DNA of 64,000 nucleotides from assembly GCA_963971285.1 (NCBI GenBank), contig OZ020255.1, positions 18,558,931 through 18,622,930 on the forward strand, read 5' to 3'. Positions 54,136 to 64,000 of this stretch are shown here, piece by piece. This stretch comes from Astropecten irregularis. Its lineage: Eukaryota; Echinodermata; Asteroidea; Paxillosida; Astropectinidae. How positions within the stretch are numbered: position 1 is the stretch's first letter; each line of letters begins with the position of its first letter. The notes beneath the pieces are model-generated. The model had not been told where the DNA came from. It made no database searches and saw only the letters and a program-made list of their open reading frames with translations. Position numbers and translations under genes: made by a program.

Positions 54136-57100
54136 GTAAGTAAAAATGACTGAAAGTGAAACTATTCCACTTCTTTGTTTTATCATAGCTCTATGGTTTT
54201 ACCATGAAGAAGTTTACACCATTGTTTATTGTTTATACCAATATCATGCCATTAAATTTACCCTCTTCAATACCTGCATTGTAAAGCCATATAAAACAAA
54301 GAGTTCAAATAAATCTAAGTCCACAATAATAGTCCTATTGACCTTAATTAAGGTTTAAGAAAAATTAGACTGAATAAGAAATGACAGGCAGTTATGAAAA
54401 AAAGTGCATTGTGACATAACTGTTTAAAAAGTACAGGACTGCCGGTAATGACGTAAATAACAAATTTGATTGTTTTGATTTAGGCTTTTAAACTCATTTG
54501 GATGAATGATTTCTGTGTTGCGCAACCAAACCATAAACTTGAGATAATTAAGATTATAATTATTTTGTCAATTAAATGTTTGTAGTTTTGTCTTGGAATT
54601 TATCATTAAATTTCTTTTGTTGATGATTCTAAAACTAAAAGGTGTAGGCCTAGTGTGCAGAGTGTATGGTACAGCATGAATGAAGTATTAAAGAGTTGCT
54701 TAAATTGATGAATTTCATCATGATTATAAATGATGGAGATTGGAGAATGTGAAGATTGATGAGAGATAACGACATTGCATTTCTTTCAGAGTATACTTAC
54801 CTTGTGGAAATTCATTCCATCTGTCGTTTCAATGTCGATAACGAGGCTGGATTTTCCAATAAACCAGTGACCTTTAAGACTGCAACTTGAAGCTTTCCAG
54901 GATTGCTCCACTGCATAAAAGTGTATGTGGTTTGTGGGTGTCTGTAATGTATTCCAATGTGTTGTACTGCATTCGTTGCCAATTCGGAGAGTAATGTTCC
55001 TGCAATGTCCATACGACTGTTACATGGGCCACGGGAGTTGACGGGATAAAAAGGCTAATGCCGCGGCATTGCCTTCAAGAACCCCATATCTTGTGACATT
55101 CATACTGTAAAAAGTATGCCATCGTTATTCAGAGGCATTGGTGATGCCGTCGGACCATAGTCTAGGATTGTATTACAGGAAGAACCGAGTCTATTGATAA
55201 AAAGTGGCTCGCTCTCATTGTGCCGATGAAATATCGTATTTCCCATTTTCTGTGTCTGTCTCACAAAGTGGGTTAAACTCTTCTGTTTCTGATTCGAATT
55301 TTTATTATCTATTTACCTGATAGGCTAGGCCCTATTATTTATATTTCACTTGCACTGTTCACGGTACAAGTGACGTTTAATTGCAACCTACGATTTTACA
55401 GCAGTGTATTCTAGTTTCTCTGATGGTTCCAGAATCAAAATGAATGTTTTGACTTGTATATGTAAAGTGCATTGAGAATCTTTGATTATTATTCTCTATA
55501 TAAGTAGATATTAATTATTATTATTAGTACCTCCATTCAGCTTTTTGATAATTTTATTTTTGGCACAGATTTGATTTTGTTTAATGAGAAAAGAAGTCGG
55601 AGAAAAATGTTCATGTTTAACCTAAACGTAGCGCAAGTCACTGTACATTTTCTTTGGTCACGGGTTTACTTGGTTATTACCGGTAACTTGATGCTAAAAA
55701 GGGATTTTAATTACCGTACTTGCCATCCAAACTAGTACAAGTTCTAAATTCCTATATGTTAATAATAATATGCCTTATTTTTAGTACTGAAAAAAATGGG
55801 GCAGCTTTCTCCATTAGAATTGACCTGTATTTCCCCGACTGTGACTACAATGGAACGTGCAGTTAGTCCCTCTGAATAGCCCTGCATTTTTTGAGGTCAG
55901 CAATATGCATATTGAACTGCAGATTCAATTATTGCAACAAAATTGGAAATTCCTAGGATTCTCATGGTCACGATCAAGTGTTTTACAATGTGGTTGGCAT
56001 GGCAACAAATACTGATATCTTGTACATTTTTATGCAGGAAGAATTATGTCTCTTTCATCGGGGTACAGAAAAAAAGCTGAAGGAAAAACAAAATCAGCCG
56101 ATACACTGATTTACACTGACTTTTCTCAGGGCCCTTTTTTACATTTTTATTTGATTTGTCTGTAGTGTTATTACAAAGCCTGAAGGCTGTGCTGGGTAGA
56201 ATTCCCAAGTGAGGGTGCAGATTTTCATTTCAAGTTGCAAGGAAGACATTGGAATTGTGATAATTTTGACTCAAGTTGGAACATTATCTTTTTTTTGAGA
56301 AGCCTTCTTAACAGTTAGGCCGACAGAAATTAATGCATTCAAAGCCTAAATTAATGTGAAAAGTGTTGAGTAGCAGTTGAAGCATGTATCATATGTGGCT
56401 ACTCATAAGTCACAAATACCGTCACCCAAGTATAAAGCTGATGACTTTAGTATCAGTGTAACTAAACACCGTAATGAAAAAAAGGGGGAAAAACCATCGC
56501 CCGGTAGTAACCTCTGAAAATAATACTCTGAGGTGAACAATGCGTCATCCATATACGCCTGCACAAACATCCCCAAAACCTGACGTCTATGGACGATTTA
56601 CTTTGTACTGCACGAGAAACATCGATTCGTGGATTTAGTTCAAACACACACACACACGCGTCCCCTCCCTAGGGCAAGTGGAAGATTATCTCATGGAGTA
56701 GCTAACTATATCAAATGGAAGATTTCTCTGGATCAGAGGAAGTACCTCATAGGCTTAGATTGTTTGTCGAGTATCACTGGATTATTTCCTATGCTTGTGG
56801 TTAGTGTAAATATATTCCCCGCATTTATATGTGTAAGGGAAATTCCACGGAGGATTGTAATAAATATGAAAGCGGGATTGTTTTATCAGGCATATCCCTG
56901 CCAGTACAAAATGAAAATGTTGAAAGCCTTAATGCTCTGCAGCCATGAACATAGGCCTGCAGTGATGTACATGATGTGTAGGTTCCCTATACATTGTAGG
57001 CCTAATGTATGCATTGCAATAGCCAAGTAAGTCCTACCCCCTGGGTTGCCAGGCACATGAATAATTGTGAACATGAATGTCCATAGTGATAATATCCAGT

Positions 57101-57295
57101 GGGCAGTATTATTTTAAGAAAGAAAACTTTCAACCAATGAGGAATTGACCCATTTTATTTTGAGATGAAATTGTGATTGGATGTTGCCAGAATTGGAATA
57201 ATCGATCCATTGTCAGGCTCTCCTGAGTTTGAATGATTTGAAATATGGGGAAAAAAACTGGCAATTTATCCAGTTTAGCCTGTTGGCCCTTGTGA

Positions 57296-57660
57296 CGGAT
57301 TTGTCCTCTTGTGACAGATTTCTCGTCTTGTGATAGATTTGTCTTCTTGTGACGGATTTGTCCTTTTGTGACGGATTTGTCCCCGTGTGAATGATTTTCC
57401 TCCTTGTGACCGATTTGTCCCGTTTGTGCAATCATTACTGATCCCCCTAATTAAGTACTATTTTTTTCCCATGTGACTGTTTTTTGCCTGTGTGACAAGT
57501 TTGCTTTGATGTGACTGGTTTGTACTCTGTGACAAGTTTGCCCAGAGAGTACTAATTTCCTCCCTCGTGACTGATTTGTCGCCATTTGGCTCATTTGTCT
57601 CAGTGTGACAGGCTTGTCTTGTTGTGACCGTTTGTCTCCTTGTGACTGATGTGACACACT
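57296..57660 (+). repeat. Degenerate ~18-20 bp minisatellite (CTTGTGACGGATTTGTCCT)
   Basis: About 18 units of (C/T)TTGTGAC.GATTTGTC with variable spacing. Open frames on the minus strand here (SVTRRQIxHK-type repeats) are translations of the array. Confidence 0.9.
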
Positions 57661-57930
57661 TGTTCTCATCTCTCATTCTCTACAGGAAAATGATTTCCAA
57701 GGGGCGTTTTGATGGTGATTGAGTGCACCATGCAGGCCTCGGGTTATAAATTTATCTCTCTAGACTCCCTGTAAATGACATTTCATTGCCGTTGGATGAG
57801 ATTGATAAATAAATTAATTCCTAATAAATTTGTGCCATCAAAGATGCACTGATATTTAATGCATAAAAACATAATTTATTCTTGATCCAAGTTAGTATCA
57901 CAAACTGCTCATGAACCAAAATAATGACCT

Positions 57931-58080
57931 GGGGCCAATTTCACTAACATTTTGTGATCTCACTAAAGCCCAAATCCATCGCTAGACGGAAAATTGCTAC
58001 GCAAAGTAGCAACCGATTTTCTGTTTAGTGATGGATTTGGGCTTCAGCGATGATCGCAAAGCGTTAGTGAAATTGGCCCC
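57931..58080. repeat. Foldback element, GGGGCCAATTTCAC type
   Basis: 150 bp: GGGGCCAATTTCACTAACAT pairs with GTTAGTGAAATTGGCCCC. The inner arms CTAAAGCCCAAATCCATCGC and complement form a nearly full-length hairpin. Relics of one arm are at 9705-9752 and 12570-12594. Confidence 0.85.
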
Positions 58081-58265
58081 TGAAATGCTTTGAGTTCTAA
58101 GAAAAGGAGGGCTTGACATTTCAATCCTTGCATGATCTTTCTTCATGGCTAAAGGCTAATTTATTCTAAGATTTGATGTTAAATTTGTCTATCCCTTTTT
58201 TTGGCAAATGGAGTACTCATTTAGGAGGGCCTGACGCGTTTTAATCTTAGCAGGATCTTTATCGA
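58081..58265. repeat. Repeat family Q, two partial units
   Basis: AGGAGGGCTTGACATTTCAA with CATGATCTTTCTTCATGGC, then TTAGGAGGGCCTGACGCGTT with TTAGCAGGATCTTTATCGAA. Confidence 0.7.
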
Positions 58266-59727
58266 AGGCTAATTGACAAGAGGACAAGAACCAGGGTCCC
58301 GTGTTATTTATCAGGATTTTTCCTGATTTCAGGATTGTGAGTGTGACCAAAATATTCACAATTTTTCAGCTCGAGTTTGTGTGTTTAAGCCCAATTTTAC
58401 ATTGATTTTCAGGATTTTTAAAATTTCTTTCAGGATTTTTCCTGAAAAGCTTATCTCACCCATGAAGAAGAAAAGATGCACATTGAATACACATTTTTAG
58501 GTAGTATTTTTTGTTATACTGTGTGCGATATTTTCTACTGCAATGAAATCTTTCAATTTATTCATGTATTGAAGAAAACTGACTCCCTGATAGTGAAAAT
58601 GCTTAATGGATTAATGGTTTTCACTGATTATATCACTTTTGGATAATTATCTCCAGAACCGCATGCCGAGAACTGTCAGCATTTCTGCAGGGTGTCAAAT
58701 TTAACGAGTGCGGTATGTCCTGCGGTTTTTAATATTCAGCTTACGGCCTGGCTCTAATTATGACAGAGAAACGCTTCATTTGCTGTCTCGGCTGGATATT
58801 AAGTGAACCTCATGTGGTCTACGCAGTTGCAGTCGTCAGTCCGCTCAGTCGTGCGTTGAGAAAAAAAATACAGTACAGGTGGAACGTATACATGTTGTTT
58901 TATTAGAATGTACGGCCAAAGTCAAATCTCTGTTTCATGTATGTTGTTATCCAGTTGCACAGTGCAAATTCCTTACCAGTTTTAGTGTTGTCGTTTTTGT
59001 TTGTTTTAAAATTTTTGTTTGTTTTTGTTTAAAAGGAAACATGGACAATGAACAATGGTAATGACAGGAAATACAAGGCTTACATTTCACTTGCTATAGG
59101 CCTATAACCTGCCGTGGAAAACGAAAGTTGACGTCAGTTATTTTGATTTGTTGTATCACGTTTTATAGTAAGGCAGTATTTACCCGATGTTTGGAAATTC
59201 TCTGTGCCTCGGTACCATGCAGTACAATTCCAATTTTGTAGAAATCACAAGGGCTTGAACATGTGAATTGAATTACTTCCGAACTGCCCCTAGAAATTTC
59301 CCCTGGCTATAAACTCCCATGCCGTGCCCCCCCATACAGGAAAGAACTCAATCTCGTGAAGCTTTTAGTATCGCCATAGTAACTTGTGTTATTGCGACGT
59401 CTCACTTTGCTTAGCAATTAAGATGGTACCTTTCAAGATCAGTCTCTAGCCTTGTGTGAAATTGAACACATTAGATGTTTCTGTACAGTGTATATACTTT
59501 GATGTAGAGGATTGCAAACCCCAGGATAGGTGTGTACACTGTAGATTCCGAACATCAACAAATAGTGTTGCCCTACACATTTTATACAGGAAATTACACA
59601 ATTTTACTAGGAAACAGTATTTATACATGTAGTAGGCCCAAATTGACATCATTTGTGCATTGCACACATTCTAAGTATCATTTGTGCATTGTACACATTG
59701 TAAGTGACTAATTGATACTGTCACTCT

Positions 59728-59958
59728 CCTGAGGATGAAGAGAGCACACTGTTCGAAACGTCGAGAAAATACCACCGGTCTTTCTTAGAACCACACACTC
59801 TCACAGAAGAGATAACATGGCGTTACCGCAAACCTACCTTGTTTTTAATAATTGATACTGAAACAGCAACAGTGAAAAAGATAATGATTGTGATCTTCAA
59901 ATTGGCTTAAATATGAAAAATTCAGTCAGTTTCCCTTGTGGTTATTTGATGATTAAGC
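59728..59958. repeat. Family S relic and SINE-1 tail
   Basis: 59728-59845 keeps TTCGAAACGTCGAG and GGCGTTACCGCAAACC. 59918-59958 is the SINE-1 tail (TCAGTTTCCCTTGTGGTTAT) without any tRNA body. Confidence 0.55.
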
Positions 59959-62900
59959 CTACTTTCTGTTCACTTTACTCCATGGTCACATGTAAGATTT
60001 TACCATGTACACACAATCACACATACGTCATGGTAATTGCAGAACATGTGTATGCCGATCCCTATATGCAAGAATATCACATACTGTACAAAAACAAATG
60101 AGGCCTGTACTCCACCCCTCCAAAGGATTAGTATCATTTGAAATCAAACAGGACTAGGTGTGCACATTATGTACAAAATGTAATTTTGTAAATTTTGTAC
60201 AATGTGTGCGATGAACCATGGAGTATAAGGCCAAGTACTTTGGTGAACCGTTCATAATAACATATATCCAGTGTGTCTTACATGTAGGCCTACATATATG
60301 CTTAACCCTAACAGCGCAAAATGCTTTCCATTACTAGGTACCATATACTAAATTTTACTATTTAGTATTTTGTAGTACTGTCATAATGAGATTGTAAAGA
60401 GTACCCAGTACTACAAAGTACTTTTTGTGTATGAAATCTAAATACCTTGAGTACCTCCCCCTTTCAGCAACATTCTTGTTATAGACCCACAAACAGTAGC
60501 TCTATGGTTCTTCTGGGCATCTAAGTATGCAGAACCCACAATAGAAAAATAAGAGAAGTGTAATAAGCTCACAATATGAGGCTTTTCAGTATAATATTGA
60601 TGTATTTTTAACTGGAAGCAGTGAGCTTAGTCTTATCTGTTTGTTGATGTTAGCGACAGCACATCTCAAGAAAACAAACACTCCAAACCCAGCTGAGATT
60701 GTCTGTACATGTATGCTCTACGTGTACATCAACAGTCAAAGTGTGTTTTGATTGTCCTCAGCTCCCAGACAGACGTGACAAGAATTGCACTTCAACGTGG
60801 ATCTATCCTTTAAGTTTAAATCTAAACAAAAAAAATCACAAAGTACATGTACCAACGTATGTATCCTGCCGGAGTTGAATTCATGTAAATTACAGATTCT
60901 ACGAGCACTTGAAAGTCTCAAAAGGCCGAAAATCAAACATTTCACTTGTGTACTTTGACGAAAAGGAGACGAAAAAACACCCAATGGTAATTTACATTGT
61001 AGATTTATTCCGCACCAAAATATACTGCCTTCACGCCATGAACACTTTCTGTGTGGCATATGCACTGTACTGTAAGGTAAGTGTTGGCTTGAATCATTCA
61101 GTGAAGAAAAAAGAGAAGAGTATACGAGTGTATGTAGGCCTATACATTTAAAGTTACCCTTGGATACATGTATAAAATAAAAAATTTCCAAATCTGACCT
61201 CATCTCCTGCCAAATTATGCTCTCAATGTGATCTCCGTTAAAATTTATTCATAAGGAGGGTAGCTTATAACTGCATTATGCCTTATAATGCATCATTTAC
61301 ATATAGGGTCTATTGTAAGGATGCACGGAGATACCTGAATATTAATGTTAATGTTTCATGACATTATTCATCATTCTGAGTCGTGACATGTACCGGTATA
61401 ACAATCCATTGGCTTGGAAATGCACAGAGGAAGCACAGGCCATTACCGTAGCTTTATTGCCTCCGGAATTTATCTTAATGCCCCTGAAAATGCAGATGAA
61501 ACTACCCATTTTTGTCCGTTTAATGTTGCCTACCGGTAGAATTATGGCTTTAAAAGACTTAACCTCCTTTTAGGTAGGCAAGTTCAAGGTCTGAACCGTT
61601 TTGTTGTTGTTTTTTCTTGAGATAAATTCCTCAATGTAATCCATGTGAGAACTACCTCAGCTGTAAGAAAAACAAGGTCCAACATACACTACCACTTGCC
61701 TGTTAGACAAATGTTTACTTTAGGCCTATAGTATAGGCCCTATAGCCCATGAATACATTACATATACCGTAGGCCCCTAACTGGCAATTTTCTCTTTTTC
61801 TGAGGTTGTAAAATGAAGTGTCTAGCAATTGAAGGCATATGATTATTCATCAGGGCATCACATGTCATTCTCTACATCTCCCAAGTAGTCCATGTACATC
61901 TATCTGTCCTTGCTCTGTGATCATCTAAGGACGAGACTGTTGGGAATTGAGGGACATGTCCTAACCTGCCCAGCCTGCATCAATCTATAGGAGCTAGGGG
62001 CAAGACTGAATTCTGAAAAGCTAAACTGTATGAGAAGCCTTCTTTTTTCCTATGTGTTGTCGAAATAGAATGTAGAGTACGTCAGGTATTGTGTAGGTAA
62101 TATGTCATGGTCAACTCCATGTATAGGCTTTAGATTAGAATCCGCGACAGCTAGTGCTGACATTTTCTTGCGTCATTATGTGCACATTGTGTAGCTGCGA
62201 ATGCACGTTACGAGCTGAGATTCATGTACCGTTACATACATAAATTTGTCATATTGTGCATACGCTTTGTGAGTTGCTCGGTGATAGGCCTACATGTTCA
62301 TGTCCATGTCACACTGAAATTTTATAGCAGACAAATTTATAAAATTTGATGTATGTACACGCATGCATGATGTTGGTACTCATAACATTCCACTGTCCTA
62401 GTAATGTAGGCCTACCTTAAATACATGAAAACTACATTAGAATGTTTAGACACTGCTCAGACATATTTGAACCTGTGTTTATACATGTAGATGAATGGAT
62501 GCGGAACATGTAGAGTACATTAGCCTTCTGACACTGCCTTAGTTTTATGTGTGACCGAAGTGCTCGGGTTGTGGAGTGTCAAAATACTGTACATATTTTG
62601 GTCATGAATGCAACTGCCAAAAAGGGCACACACAGTGTGTCTTGTATTTCACCTCCAGCTAGTTTGCAGAAATCAATGGTCCCCCCTGTATAGCACTGAG
62701 GTGGGCGATCAGTGGTCAACGAAGGGGATGATTTATTGTTAGTCAGACTTTTAGTCAGAATACTCTGTGTATTGTTTAGAGCTTCCTACTCTCAATTTGT
62801 GATTTGATTGTCATTACAGATGATAACAATGAGGCTATTGTTGTATGGCCTCTCCCTCAAATATGAGTAATTATTTGTCAATCTAAAGGTATTTTTTGTG

Positions 62901-64000
62901 GTTTTTAAGTAGGTAGAACTGAATATTTATTAATATTTTAAAATTGGGTTGGGCCTACATGTAATTTATAATGATTAAACTTGGTTACTGCTAAGCTGTT
63001 TGGGACACTGCACAGTAATTATTTCGACACATAGGGTTAATGAGTGATTTGAAGAGAAAAGGTAATTTATGCAAATTGCATTCTTCTCTTCCAAATCAAC
63101 TCAACCATTTCTTCTCCCAGTTTTCATCCTCATCTTTAAAAAAAAGATTGAATTAATCGCTTGAATTTTGTATATCCACGGGAATTGTAATATACAGTGT
63201 ACATGTACATAGCCTTCACCATCACATGTAGTCTGTATGTGTGTACAATATGGACATGTACTATATACGTGCCCTAAAATCAATGAGCTAAGAATCAATG
63301 GTAACCTAATCAATTTGACTCGTTTGATTGGTTGACATGACACGCCAACCAGGGAGATATGATGGGTTGAAGGATGCTGCAATACATGTACGTACAGCGC
63401 TTCAATCTTATGTCCCATGTCTAATAAAACAGCAAATGTCTATCATGGGGATTGGCATGACTCGAGTAGAGTCTAGAGCTGTAGGGCCTAGCTAGTCCGG
63501 CCTACATCATGTGCCATTATCTTCCTTTGTCTTGAAAACTATTCTTATCTGAGTCATCAACAAAATGATGTTTTGAAAACAGATTTACACATTCAAATCA
63601 CACTGTCACAAACATGTTATCCCCGGTAACTTCATCATAACGTCAACTTGAGTATATTGATTCAACACACAGATATGAAAGTAAGTTGACGGTAGAGAGA
63701 CGAGAGCTCTAGACAGTAACTGGACCTTAATCTCTGGGCTGCCGGCACTTACTTCAACCACGCTTCAACTCAAGTTACACTATATCAGTCGGAGGTGGTT
63801 GACACCCCATGTAAAAATACTTCACAGGGAAAATCGGGGGAGAAGAACCTATTGTGTAAATATGGTAACTGGTAACCAAATCCAATGTAAATTGAGGTCA
63901 CTTCCTGGCAAACTCCAAAGAGTGTTAGCACTGCACTTGTAACATTGTTGATTTTTTCCGTCGGGGAGATTGGAGGTAGGACTAAGGACGGAAGAAGACA

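Larger units (their letters stand above)
54136..64000. other. Probable first intron of the integrin gene
   Basis: No further integrin exon is recognisable in 9.9 kb; I looked for the LLVGAP strand and FG-GAP calcium motifs. The sequence is AT-rich and, beyond 59.9 kb, poorer in foldbacks than the rest of the window. It holds a minisatellite (57296-57660), a foldback (57931-58080), a family Q copy, a family S fragment and a SINE tail. Many TAGGCCTA and TACATGTA words occur after 60 kb. Confidence 0.6.

Noticed and set aside
56629..57030. 133-residue plus-strand open frame
   Set aside because: Starts in a CA repeat, has no domain, and no splice or homology support.
57130..57676. Several minus-strand open frames with SVTRRQ-type repeats
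   Set aside because: Translation of a degenerate ~18-20 bp minisatellite.
60894..61077. Two short stretches between AG and GT(A/AAGT) with open frame (RFYEHLKVSKGRKSNISLVY and following), possible exons
   Set aside because: They read well and have splice-like edges, but match no family I know and do not fit integrin alpha. The surroundings give no support, so they are not annotated.

Overview
The window is nuclear DNA from an animal. Its genes are split into many short exons with clean GT-AG boundaries, the base composition is AT-rich, and the introns are packed with tRNA-derived SINEs, short foldback (MITE-like) elements and minisatellites. The palindromes TAGGCCTA and TACATGTA recur, and an intronless TRIM-type gene is present. 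Together these suggest a marine invertebrate deuterostome, perhaps an echinoderm. That placement is inference; no marker fixes the species.

Layout. (1) 1984-25490, + strand: the last 18 coding exons of a PPP6 regulatory ankyrin-repeat subunit (ANKRD28/44/52 family). The 5' part lies before the window. All splice phases join and the frame ends in the family's DSDSETY tail. (2) 32201-33346, +: an intronless RING/double B-box/coiled-coil protein (TRIM-like) of 381 residues with no C-terminal recognition domain. (3) 39606-42767, +: a complete five-exon isopentenyl-diphosphate isomerase gene (IDI1, 225 residues). (4) 43629-51728, - strand: a complete 14-exon ANKZF1/Vms1 gene (735 residues), convergent with IDI1. 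(5) 53966-54135, +: the first coding exon of an integrin alpha subunit, read in a frame that the long ORFs there hide. The roughly 9.9 kb after it looks like its first intron. ANKZF1 and the integrin gene are head to head, about 2.2 kb apart.

The genes do not form a pathway: a phosphatase scaffold, a probable ubiquitin ligase, isoprenoid synthesis, ribosome-associated quality control and cell adhesion. What ties the window together is its repeats. At least ten short inverted-repeat families recur, several nested or chimeric. One abundant tRNA-derived SINE occurs partly as inverted dimers. I found no CRISPR array, operon, virus or toxin gene, and no system I would call a new defence or metabolic system. 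The most unusual material is a set of foldback elements that share about 13 terminal bases (GGGGCCAATTTCA or close to it) but carry different, self-complementary arms.

Exon coordinates were worked out by hand from splice sites, frame and recalled human homologues. No alignment or database search was run.
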